Assembly (NCBI GenBank): GCA_942493055.1
Contig: OW818680.1
Span: forward strand, 3,348,001-3,412,000
DNA length: 64,000 bases
Reading direction: 5' to 3'
Source of the DNA: CAIZQW01 sp942493055
GTDB lineage: Bacteria > Verrucomicrobiota > Kiritimatiellia > RFP12 > UBA1067
A program made the position numbers and the translations under genes. Below are positions 1 through 7,302 of this stretch, piece by piece; position 1 is the first letter of the stretch, and each line of letters begins with the position of its first letter. The notes beneath the pieces were generated by a model. It was not told the DNA's origin. It made no database searches and saw nothing but the letters and a program-made list of their open reading frames with translations.

Positions 1-892
1 TCTGCACGTCCGGGAACTCCTGGCCTGCCGTGATGAAGGAGATGGCGGTTAAGGCCGTGAGCGTGTCAGAGGCTTGCTCCGTGGGTTTGTAGCTGACATA
101 TCCGTTCTGAGAGGCGGTCGTGCGCAGCAGCCAGCGCAGGCCCTTACGCTGGGCAGCCTGGGAGTCGCATAGTCCGCTTTCCTCCGCGCTTTTCAGTGCG
201 CGCACCATCCAGGAGGTGATCGCAATATTGCCCTCTGGCGTCGGCGCATAGTCCCAGCTCCCATTGGGCAGTTGCGCGGTTTTAATCGCTTCGACCGCCC
301 GCGTGACCATGGGCTGCGCCGCTGGCGACTGGGGCGTGCAGCGCGCGAGCGCAAAGGTTGTCATGGCCAGGTTGTAGGCCTGCGCCTGGGCATCCGGACT
401 CTTGAAAAGCCCCTCCGGTGACTGCAGGCGTTTCAGCGCGGCCAGCCCTTTTCCAATGGCGTCCGAGTATGTGGCAGCAGCGGTGTCCAGTGCAAGGATG
501 GAGAGTGCGGTTAATGCGGGCCGGAAGAGTTCAGTGCCGCCATGGCGCGCGGGATTCCAGGTGCCATCTGCCTCCTGCTGGGACATCAGCCACTGCAGGT
601 CTGGCGAGAGCTGTTGAGGGGAGGAGCGCAAGAGGAGTGCGGCGGAAAGCAGAAGGACGAGCCCGGCGGCAGCGGCAAGGAGCCACTTCTTAAATTGAGC
701 GTTAAACGTTAAACGTTCCACCTTCGCTAAAGCTACGGCGGACAGGTGAGCGTTAAACGTTTTTGCCATCGTCTGTGCATGCAGTTCCGGGGACGGCTCC
801 TGTTCGGGCATGGCGCGTAAGCGCTGCACGAGCGAGCGGAGCTCAGCCGCGTCCGCTTCAGGGTACTCATTCAAATGGGTTTGAATATTCAT
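1..892 (-). CDS. Anti-sigma-like membrane protein with terpenoid-cyclase-type repeats (C-terminus beyond window)
   Basis: Open frame reading leftward from ATG at 892 to the window edge, about 297 codons, no stop seen. The ATG overlaps the stop of the sigma factor gene (ATGA), so the two are translationally coupled. The first ~60 residues are hydrophilic and cytoplasmic by prediction. A membrane segment (KKWLLAAAAGLVLLLSAALL) follows at about residues 63-83. After it come repeats with WLMSQQEADGTWNPA, LKRLQSPEGLF and AQLPNGSWDYAP, the QxxDGxW style of the squalene-cyclase/prenyltransferase alpha-toroid fold. Known: genes directly downstream of ECF sigma genes usually encode the cognate anti-sigma factor. 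Inference: a membrane regulator whose periplasmic toroid domain senses a ligand. No classical zinc HxxxCxxC anti-sigma motif is visible. Residues ~44-66 derive from an inserted repeat. Confidence 0.75.
   Translation of the reverse strand, partial: MNIQTHLNEYPEADAAELRSLVQRLRAMPEQEPSPELHAQTMAKTFNAHLSAVALAKVERLTFNAQFKKWLLAAAAGLVLLLSAALLLRSSPQQLSPDLQWLMSQQEADGTWNPARHGGTELFRPALTALSILALDTAAATYSDAIGKGLAALKRLQSPEGLFKSPDAQAQAYNLAMTTFALARCTPQSPAAQPMVTRAVEAIKTAQLPNGSWDYAPTPEGNIAITSWMVRALKSAEESGLCDSQAAQRKGLRWLLRTTASQNGYVSYKPTEQASDTLTALTAISFITAGQEFPDVQ
697..761. repeat. Palindrome flanked by word-like direct repeats, in frame inside a CDS
   Basis: The 14-mer GAGCGTTAAACGTT occurs at 697-710 and again at 748-761. 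The first copy runs into further GTTAAACGTT words. Between them lies CCTTCGCTAAAGCTACGGCG, whose relatives occur near 13590 and 18880. The two 14-mers start 51 bp (17 codons) apart, so the element keeps the reading frame of the overlapping minus-strand gene. Confidence 0.7.
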
Positions 893-1458
893 AAAATCTC
901 TTTTGCCAACAGCCGGCGAAGCTGTGCCAGCGCATTAAACATCCGTGACTTCACGGTGCCTTCCGGAATCTCCAGGATCTGGGCGATCTCCGCGTAGGGC
1001 AGATCCTGATAGACGCCCAGTTCGATCACGAGGCGCATCTCTACAGGCAACGTGTGAAGCGCTGCCTGCAAATCAACGGTTCCGCTTGCAGCCACTTCAT
1101 CTGCTGTAGAGCGCGCAGTCACCCCTTGGGTCTCCAGTGCCACGGACTCAGCCAGCTTCTTTCTCCGCATGCGTTTTCGAAGTTCATCGATCCAGACCTG
1201 ACGCGCAAGCAGGAAGAGGAAGGTTGAGACTTTTGCTGTGGCCTCATACCGGTCACGATAGCGATACAGCCGGAGGAAGGTCTGCTGCGTTAAATCCTCC
1301 GCATCATATTGAACGCCCAGCCGGATGAAAAAGTTCAAAACTTTCTTTTCATATGTTCGCATCACCAGCGAAAACGCGGCATGATCTCCGTTGCGCACAC
1401 GGAGCATGAGGGCTGCATCATCAAGAGGTGTTGGGGTATCTGTTGAAGCGGGCGGCAT
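889..1458 (-). CDS. ECF-type RNA polymerase sigma factor
   Basis: 189 aa, the usual size for an extracytoplasmic-function sigma factor. Region 2 is at about residues 25-95: YDAEDLTQQTFLRLYRYRDR matches the region 2.2 core-binding helix, followed by STFLFLLARQVWIDELRK in the region 2.3/2.4 position. Region 4 is at about 130-185: LPYAEIAQILEIPEGTVKSR is the helix-turn-helix that reads the -35 element. The stop overlaps the start of the downstream membrane protein, its likely partner. A promoter lies only 8 nt before this ATG (1467-1495), so the mRNA is probably leaderless. The divergent neighbour is a TonB-dependent receptor. A sigma/anti-sigma pair beside a receptor recalls cell-surface signalling, but the FecR-type domain is absent here, so that link is inference. 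Confidence 0.93.
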   Translation of the reverse strand: MPPASTDTPTPLDDAALMLRVRNGDHAAFSLVMRTYEKKVLNFFIRLGVQYDAEDLTQQTFLRLYRYRDRYEATAKVSTFLFLLARQVWIDELRKRMRRKKLAESVALETQGVTARSTADEVAASGTVDLQAALHTLPVEMRLVIELGVYQDLPYAEIAQILEIPEGTVKSRMFNALAQLRRLLAKEIL

Positions 1459-1466
1459 AGGGGAGT

Positions 1467-1495
1467 ATGGTAACGCGCTTTGGCCATTGGCGCAA
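1467..1495 (-). promoter_or_regulatory. Promoter of the ECF sigma gene, probably leaderless
   Basis: Read on the minus strand: TTGCGC (1495-1490), 17-bp spacer, TACCAT (1472-1467), then 8 nt to the ATG at 1458. No Shine-Dalgarno can fit between the predicted start of transcription and the ATG. Confidence 0.55.
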
Positions 1496-1556
1496 GTGTG
1501 AAAAAGTTTTTGAATTTTTGAACCGAACCCAGCAAGGCGGCGTTTATAAGAGCACT

Positions 1557-3713
1557 ATGAAAACATTCGATATCGTCTTGATTGCATCTCTTGCGTCTGC
1601 GGCTGCTTTTGCTGCAGAGACCAATGTCAGTGAACAGGCCGCGTCACACGTGGCGACTAACCTTCCCACGATTGTGGTGACAGCCTCGCGTGTGGGGCGT
1701 CCCATCCACGAGACGCCGGCGATGATCTCGCGCGTCGATGAAAAGCAGATGGCGGAGCAGGGGACGCGCTCGTTGCCCGAGGCGTTTAAGGATGATCCCT
1801 CGGTGCGGACGCAGAAGACCTCGCCGGGACAGGGCTCGCCCTATTTGCGCGGCTTTACCGGGTTCCGTACGCTCCTGCTCATCGATGGCATCCGTTTAAA
1901 TAATGCGGTCTTCCGCAGCGGCCCGAATCAATATTGGAACACGGTTGACTGTTACAGCCTTGCGGCCATTGAAATGCTGAAGGGGCCGGCCTCTGTATTG
2001 TACGGGAGCGATGCGGTGGGCGGCACGGTACAGGCGTTCAGCTATGAGCCGGCTTATGCCGAGGACGGCGAATACCGTTATGGCAGCCGCCTCTTCACGC
2101 GCTTCTCCAGTGCGGAGCGTTCAATGATCGGCCGTGCGCAGGGCGAGGTGGCGACAGACTGGACAGCGGTTCATGCTGGGATAACATACAAGAATTTTGG
2201 CGACTTGCAGGGCGGACATCATGTCGGGCGCCAAGAGAAGACAGGCTACTCCGAGTTTGATTATGATCTCAAGGCGCGGATCAAATTGGCAGGCGAGCGC
2301 GAGATCGTCCTGGCGTGGCAGAGTGTCGAGTTGGATGATGTGTGGCGTACGCATAAGACGATCCACGGGATTTCGTGGGAGGGCACGACAGTCGGTGACG
2401 AACGGATGCGGACGTTCGAACAGGATCGCCGGCTGGCTTATCTGCAACTCCGGGACGATGAACCGACGTGGATCTATGACACCCTTCGCTTCACGCTCTT
2501 CTGCCAAATCCAGGAAGAGGACCAGTATGCCGTCAGCAAATGGACAGACAGTAAAAAGACCTGGGACGGCTTCGACGTGGTGACGCCAGGCTTTAATGTC
2601 GAACTCATGAAAGAGACCGATCTGGGAACTTTTGTCTACGGCATGGATTATTCGCGGGACATCGTGGACACCTATAATCATGAAATCAAAAAAGGCGTTC
2701 CCGCTGAACGCATCCAAGGGCCGGTTGCGGACAATTCCTCTTATGATCTCGCGGGTATTTTCGTTGAGGACCGTATACCGCTGGGAGACCACTTTGAAGT
2801 GACGCCGGGCGTCCGCGGCACGTATGCGCATGCCATTGTTGATGACTATTATTCTGTTGCGCCGGGCGGCAAGAAGCCCGAGCAGCGCGGACAGTCCTTT
2901 GAGAAGAGCTGGTATGATGTCTCGGCGAATATCCGTCTGGCCTATTATGTGACGGATGATCGTGCGCTGATGCTCTATAGCGGGTTAGGGCAGGCGTTCC
3001 GCTCGCCCAATCTCTCGGATCTGACCTCCTATCGCGCGTCAAAGTCAAACACCTACGAAACGCCGTCGCCGCAGGTTGATCCTGAACACTATCTGACGTA
3101 TGAGTGCGGTGCCAAATGGATGAAAGACGGACTGACCCTCCAGGCGGCGTGGTATTACACCTGGATGCGCGACCAGATCACCTCTGTCTACGAGCAGAAC
3201 GGCAAAGAGATCATTTCGAGTTCCGAAAACAGCGGCGACGGATATGTGCAGGGTGCTGAGATCGACGGAGCCTACGAAGTGACGGAAAACTGGGTGGTGC
3301 GGGGGGGCATCGCCTGGTCGGAAGGCTATACGGATACGTATTATAAAAACAGCGCGAATCAGATTGTAACGGGTTCAGACGACAATTTCAGGACCGCGCC
3401 GCTTGCCGGATTTGCCGCACTGCGCTGGCAGACGTCTGATAAGCGCTTCTTTGTCGAGTTTTACAATCAGGCGGTAGATCGCGAAGATCGCTTAACCTAC
3501 AGCGAACAACAGGGCGGTGACACCCAGCGCGTCTCCAAGCAGGGGACCTCCGGTTATTACACCGCGGGTGTGCGGGCGGGCTGTCAGGTCTGCGATTATG
3601 CGAATCTAGGGGTCGCGATCGACAATCTCCTGGATAAGGATTACCGCGTCCACGGCTCTGGCAGCAATGAAGCTGGCCGTAATTTTATTTTAAGCTTAGA
3701 TATGCGCTTCTAG
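1557..3713 (+). CDS. TonB-dependent outer-membrane receptor
   Basis: 718 aa from ATG 1557. This start places a clean signal peptide first (MKTFDIVLIASLASAAAFAA). The in-frame ATG at 1467 would add 30 non-signal residues and lies inside the divergent sigma promoter, so I reject it. A TonB-box-like TIVVTAS is at residues 38-44. The plug domain follows, with LLIDGIRLNNAVFRSG and IEMLKGPASVLYGSDAVGG at about 110-160. The remainder is a 22-strand-type barrel ending in LSLDMRF with a C-terminal Phe, as expected for BAM recognition. Known role: TonB-energised uptake of siderophores, cobalamin, haem or oligosaccharides. Substrate cannot be read from sequence. A TATAAG sits 6 nt before the ATG but without a well-spaced -35. 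Confidence 0.93.
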   Translation: MKTFDIVLIASLASAAAFAAETNVSEQAASHVATNLPTIVVTASRVGRPIHETPAMISRVDEKQMAEQGTRSLPEAFKDDPSVRTQKTSPGQGSPYLRGFTGFRTLLLIDGIRLNNAVFRSGPNQYWNTVDCYSLAAIEMLKGPASVLYGSDAVGGTVQAFSYEPAYAEDGEYRYGSRLFTRFSSAERSMIGRAQGEVATDWTAVHAGITYKNFGDLQGGHHVGRQEKTGYSEFDYDLKARIKLAGEREIVLAWQSVELDDVWRTHKTIHGISWEGTTVGDERMRTFEQDRRLAYLQLRDDEPTWIYDTLRFTLFCQIQEEDQYAVSKWTDSKKTWDGFDVVTPGFNVELMKETDLGTFVYGMDYSRDIVDTYNHEIKKGVPAERIQGPVADNSSYDLAGIFVEDRIPLGDHFEVTPGVRGTYAHAIVDDYYSVAPGGKKPEQRGQSFEKSWYDVSANIRLAYYVTDDRALMLYSGLGQAFRSPNLSDLTSYRASKSNTYETPSPQVDPEHYLTYECGAKWMKDGLTLQAAWYYTWMRDQITSVYEQNGKEIISSSENSGDGYVQGAEIDGAYEVTENWVVRGGIAWSEGYTDTYYKNSANQIVTGSDDNFRTAPLAGFAALRWQTSDKRFFVEFYNQAVDREDRLTYSEQQGGDTQRVSKQGTSGYYTAGVRAGCQVCDYANLGVAIDNLLDKDYRVHGSGSNEAGRNFILSLDMRF

Positions 3714-3715
3714 AG

Positions 3716-3745
3716 TTGCGGAACCGGGGGTGTTTGCGCTAAAGT
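3716..3745 (+). promoter_or_regulatory. Promoter of the EEP-family gene, probably leaderless
   Basis: TTGCGG (3716-3721), 18-bp spacer, TAAAGT (3740-3745), then 7 nt to the ATG at 3753. It begins 3 bp after the stop of the TonB receptor gene, so the downstream gene has its own promoter. Confidence 0.5.
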
Positions 3746-3752
3746 AAGCCTC

Positions 3753-4478
3753 ATGCGCTTCTTGTGTTATAACATCCAATATGGTTCCGGCTGGTTGCAG
3801 CAGATGGCCTGGCTCGGCTTTATGGCCAAGACCACGCGCCATTTTCCAACTGTGCAGCGCTTCCTGAAATGTGTGGATGCGGATGTGGTGGGGCTGGTCG
3901 AGGTCGATGGGGGGTCCTATCGCTCCGGCCGCCAGAATCAGGCCGAGCTGCTGGCGCGGGAGCTGGGGTACGCGGCGGTCTATCGCGGGAAGTATGCGGA
4001 AACGGGCATCATGGGGCGTCATCTGCCCGTGCTCAACAAGCAGATCAATGCCGTGCTGAGTCGCCCGCCCGTCCTGCGCAAGGTTTTTCATGAACTGGCG
4101 CATGGCTTCAAGCGGCTGGTCATTGAAGTGGAAACAGAAGAGCTCACGATCTTTGTGACCCATCTGGCGCTGGGCGGGTATGCCCGGAGGCGTCAGCTTT
4201 ATGATCTGCATGACATTGTCATGGCCCGCAAGAAACCCTGCATCCTGGCCGGCGACTTTAATTTTCTCAAAGGCCCGTGGGAGGCGAAGCTCTTTTTGAA
4301 GGCCTCGGGCTTAGCGAGCGCGAATGCGCACGGCCGCGCGAGTTTCCCAAGCTGGGCTCCCTTGCGTGAACTGGATTATGTCTGCTATAGCGACGAGTTA
4401 CGCCTGGAGCGGTTCAGGATGCCGAATATACGGCTGTCGGATCACTTGCCGATGGTGTGTGATTTCGCCCTAAAATAA
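3753..4478 (+). CDS. Endonuclease/exonuclease/phosphatase family protein
   Basis: 241 aa. Family metal-binding and catalytic motifs are in order: CYNIQYG at the N-terminus (Asn), VVGLVEVDGG (Glu, ~residue 51), THLALGG (His, ~136), ILAGDFN (Asp/Asn, ~166-170), ELDYV and a terminal LSDHLPMV (Asp-His pair, ~230). This is the DNase I/exonuclease III-like fold acting on phosphodiesters or phosphomonoesters of nucleic acids, inositides or sphingolipids; the substrate is not evident. No signal peptide, so likely cytoplasmic. It stands alone between the receptor gene and a convergent gene whose stop is 8 bp away. Confidence 0.85.
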   Translation: MRFLCYNIQYGSGWLQQMAWLGFMAKTTRHFPTVQRFLKCVDADVVGLVEVDGGSYRSGRQNQAELLARELGYAAVYRGKYAETGIMGRHLPVLNKQINAVLSRPPVLRKVFHELAHGFKRLVIEVETEELTIFVTHLALGGYARRRQLYDLHDIVMARKKPCILAGDFNFLKGPWEAKLFLKASGLASANAHGRASFPSWAPLRELDYVCYSDELRLERFRMPNIRLSDHLPMVCDFALK

Positions 4479-4485
4479 AGGGCGG

Positions 4486-4773
4486 TTATTTCGGCTCAGT
4501 GACAAAAATCAATTCATTGGCGCGGATGCGTTTATTTTGACGCGCAATAAGCTCAACGAACTCCGGATCTGTGGAAAAGCGCTGCTGGCGCAATTTCAGC
4601 GTCTCGATCTCTTTTTCCTTATAATCAATCTTCCGCTTGATTTCGTTCCGCTGAGCTTCGAGGCTGCGCATGTCTTGAATCTTGGGAGGCAAAATAAATA
4701 ACCCGCCCGCAACCACAATACCAAATGCGGCAACAATCGCTGTTTTCGTAATAATTTTGAACAATGCTTCCAC
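4486..4773 (-). CDS. DivIC/FtsB-like septum formation initiator protein
   Basis: 95 aa from a GTG start at 4773. One membrane segment lies near the N-terminus (~8-30, AIVAAFGIVVAGGLFIL). A charged coiled coil follows (~33-66, RSLEAQRNEIKRKIDYKEKE). It ends with TDPEFVELIARQNKRIRANE and EL-IFVTEP, the pattern of the FtsB/DivIC family, where the coiled coil pairs with FtsL at the division septum. Small bitopic coiled-coil proteins diverge fast, so FtsL is possible too. It is convergent with the EEP gene and divergent from the TPR gene. Confidence 0.7.
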   Translation of the reverse strand: MEALFKIITKTAIVAAFGIVVAGGLFILPPKIQDMRSLEAQRNEIKRKIDYKEKEIETLKLRQQRFSTDPEFVELIARQNKRIRANELIFVTEPK

Positions 4774-4881
4774 GTTTTAAACCTGCAAAACTTTTACTTC
4801 TTTTTTGTAGCTTATACTCTGTAACTTCTGGCGTAAAAAGTCAAGTGCATATTTAAAGAAATCTTTAAAAAGTGCGAAGGC

Positions 4882-4910
4882 TTGACGTAATACCATATCC
4901 TGTCTATAAT
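4882..4910 (+). promoter_or_regulatory. Strong sigma-70-type promoter for the TPR gene
   Basis: TTGACG (4882-4887), 17-bp spacer, TATAAT (4905-4910). It lies in the 186-bp divergent region and gives a leader of about 43 nt before the ATG at 4960. The leader ends in a weak AGGA followed by a T run. Confidence 0.8.
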
Positions 4911-4959
4911 GGCAGCTCAAATTGGAAACCGATTTTAACTTGTTTCGATAGGATTTTTT

Positions 4960-6357
4960 ATGGCAGAAGTAAAAAGCGATTTAACCGCGCAGCAGGCGCA
5001 AAACTTTTACAAGAAGGGAGTGACTGCGTTTGAGCGTGGGAATTTAGATATTGCAATTGATATGCTCATGCAGTGCGTCACGCTTTCACCTGGCTTTTCC
5101 CTGGCCCGTAAATTTTTAAGGGCGGCGCAGATCACCAAATTCAAGCGCGAGAAGAAGAGCAGGCTGGCGACCCAGATGCAGGAGTTCGGTTCGATGCTCG
5201 CGCGCGCTAAGATTTCAGCCCTTCAAAAGGGCGGCAAGCTGGAGGCGGCCCTGGTGGAGTGCGAAAAACTGCTCTCCCGAAATCCGCTCCACTCGTTGAA
5301 TGTCGAACTGGCGGTTGAAATCGCGGAAGCCTCCGGTCATGCGGATGCCGCGCTCTTTACCGTCGAGTCCGCCTACGAGAACAATCCGGACGACATGAAG
5401 CTGCTGCGTCGCGTCGCCGAGTTCTACATGAAGGTGGGCGACTATACCAAGGCCCGTGATGCGTATGCTAAACTGAATGCCTTCCTGCCGAACGATCAGC
5501 AAATTTTTAAACAGCTCAAGGATGCTGAAGCGCGTGTGACTATGGCGGCTGGCTGGGAAGAGACCTCCGGCAAGAAGGATGGCTATCGCGACCTCATCGC
5601 GAACAAGGATCAGGCTGCGAAGCTCGATATGAAGGCCAAGTCCGTCCAGTCCGGGTCTGACGCAGATGCCCTCATCGATGAGGCTAAGCAGCGCATCGCT
5701 GCCGAGCCGAACAATCTCAACTTTTATCGGGCGTTGGCGCGGGTCTACCTGCAAAACAAGCGCTTTAATGAAGCGGTGCAGACGCTGGAGGATGCGCGCA
5801 AGATTAATGCCGCAGACCCCGAATTGGATCGCGCCATCACGCAGGCGAAGATTTCAGCCTTTGAAGCCAAGATTGATGAGCTCAAGGCCGCAGGCAGCGC
5901 GGCCGAGGCCGCTGATCTGGAAGGCGAAATGAATCAGTTTGTCTTTGATGACCTCTCCGCGCGCGTGCAGCGTTATCCGAATGATCTCAAGCTCCGGTTC
6001 GAACTGGGTGTGCTGTATTTCAAATATGAGTACTTCGACGAGGCGATCGGCCAGTTGCAGATGGCGCAGCGCAGTCCCAAAGAACGCGTGGAGTCGCTCT
6101 TCTATCTGGCCAAGTGTTTCGCGAAGAAAGGGCAGCGTGATATGGCTGTCATGCAATTGGAGACCGCAAACGAACAGTTGGAAATCATGGACGACCTCAA
6201 GAAGAAAGTTGTTTTCGAACTCGGCGTCTTGGCAGAGGAGTCGGGCGATTATGAAAAGGCGTTCAGCTTCTATAAGGACGTTTACGGAGCTGATATCGGA
6301 TTTGAAGATATCGGCGTGCGCATGGAACGCATTTACAAGTTGCGTCAGGCACAATAA
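4960..6357 (+). CDS. Tetratricopeptide repeat protein
   Basis: 465 aa, no signal peptide or membrane segment. TPR units are visible at about residues 15-48 (FYKKGVTAFERGNLDIAIDM), 125-190 (AEFYMKVGDYTKARDAYAKL), 235-285 (LARVYLQNKRFNEAVQTLED), 340-400 (LGVLYFKYEYFDEAIGQLQM, YLAKCFAKKGQRDMAVMQLE) and 415-445 (LGVLAEESGDYEKAFSFYKD). TPR arrays are protein-binding scaffolds. Nothing here shows the partner. The gene has its own strong promoter. About 100 bp separates it from the DAHP synthase gene, so read-through is possible but not shown. Confidence 0.85.
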   Translation: MAEVKSDLTAQQAQNFYKKGVTAFERGNLDIAIDMLMQCVTLSPGFSLARKFLRAAQITKFKREKKSRLATQMQEFGSMLARAKISALQKGGKLEAALVECEKLLSRNPLHSLNVELAVEIAEASGHADAALFTVESAYENNPDDMKLLRRVAEFYMKVGDYTKARDAYAKLNAFLPNDQQIFKQLKDAEARVTMAAGWEETSGKKDGYRDLIANKDQAAKLDMKAKSVQSGSDADALIDEAKQRIAAEPNNLNFYRALARVYLQNKRFNEAVQTLEDARKINAADPELDRAITQAKISAFEAKIDELKAAGSAAEAADLEGEMNQFVFDDLSARVQRYPNDLKLRFELGVLYFKYEYFDEAIGQLQMAQRSPKERVESLFYLAKCFAKKGQRDMAVMQLETANEQLEIMDDLKKKVVFELGVLAEESGDYEKAFSFYKDVYGADIGFEDIGVRMERIYKLRQAQ

Positions 6358-6459
6358 TCATGGTAGAGTAAATAACGTTTTGTCGCGTGTTCTTGAAGTG
6401 GCTGGGGACAGGGGAATACCCAGCCATAACGAAAACATAAACGAAGTACGAGCGGATGG

Positions 6460-7275
6460 ATGATCATGAAATTTGAAAGAATGAACGCGGGGGAATCGGG
6501 ACGCGTCGTCACCGTAGGTGGCTGCGTGTTCGGAGGGCCGAAGATCGTCTTAGTCGCTGGGCCCTGCACTGTCGAGAGCCGTGCGCAAATGCTTGAAATA
6601 GCCTGTGCGGTGAAGGAGGCCGGCGCCACGATGTTGCGAGGCGGGGCCTATAAGCCACGCACATCGCCCTATTCGTTTCAGGGGTTATGTGAAAAAGGGC
6701 TTGAAATTCTTGCGGAAGCCCGTGAGAAGACCGGCTTGCCAGTGGTTACGGAGGTGATGGAGTCCAGCCAGTTGAGCCAGGTCTCCCGTGTGGCGGATAT
6801 GCTGCAACTGGGCTGCCGTAATATGGACAATTATGTTTTGTTGCGTGCGGCCGGTGAAACCGGAAAACCTATTTTTTTGAAGCGGGGAATGAGCGCGCGC
6901 ATCGAGGAGTTTCTGCTGGCGGCGGAGTATATTCTGGCAACGGGCAATGACCAGGTCGTGATGTGTGAACGCGGCATCCGGACCTTTGAGACGGCGACAC
7001 GTTTTACGCTGGACCTGAATGCTGTTCCGCTGCTGAAGCAACGGACCTGGATGCCGATCGCTGTGGATCCCAGCCATGGAACAGGGCGGATGTCCCTGGT
7101 GACCCCCATGTCGCTCGCGGCGGTCGCGTGCGGCGCGGATGCGCTCATGGTTGAAGTGCACAACCAACCGGAAAAGGCGCTGTGCGATGGCGATCAGAGC
7201 GAGAAACCCGAAGAGCTCTATCGTATGGTGAAGCAGATGAAGGCGGTTGCGGAATCCGTCGGACGTACCATTTAA
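6460..7275 (+). CDS. aroF: 3-deoxy-7-phosphoheptulonate (DAHP) synthase
   Basis: 271 aa, the size of a type I-beta DAHP synthase without the fused chorismate mutase domain. It condenses phosphoenolpyruvate and erythrose 4-phosphate, the first step of the shikimate pathway. Seen: VAGPCTVES (~30-38), GGAYKPRTSPYSFQG (~60-74, PEP binding), TEVMESSQL, PIFLKRGMSA, CERGIRTFE and VDPSHGTG. Two ATGs, 6460 and 6466, are equally possible starts. A KDO-8-phosphate synthase is less likely because YKPRTSPYSFQG and GIRTFE are the DAHP-type versions. It is followed after 27 bp by a co-directional haem/quinoprotein gene run, so it may be the first gene of that operon. Confidence 0.92.
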   Translation: MIMKFERMNAGESGRVVTVGGCVFGGPKIVLVAGPCTVESRAQMLEIACAVKEAGATMLRGGAYKPRTSPYSFQGLCEKGLEILAEAREKTGLPVVTEVMESSQLSQVSRVADMLQLGCRNMDNYVLLRAAGETGKPIFLKRGMSARIEEFLLAAEYILATGNDQVVMCERGIRTFETATRFTLDLNAVPLLKQRTWMPIAVDPSHGTGRMSLVTPMSLAAVACGADALMVEVHNQPEKALCDGDQSEKPEELYRMVKQMKAVAESVGRTI

Positions 7276-7302
7276 GAAAAAAGTCGAAAGAAGGGAATCT
7301 GT

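Noticed and set aside
1467..1556. Upstream start for the TonB receptor
   Set aside because: It would place 30 non-signal residues before the signal peptide and coincides with the sigma gene promoter.
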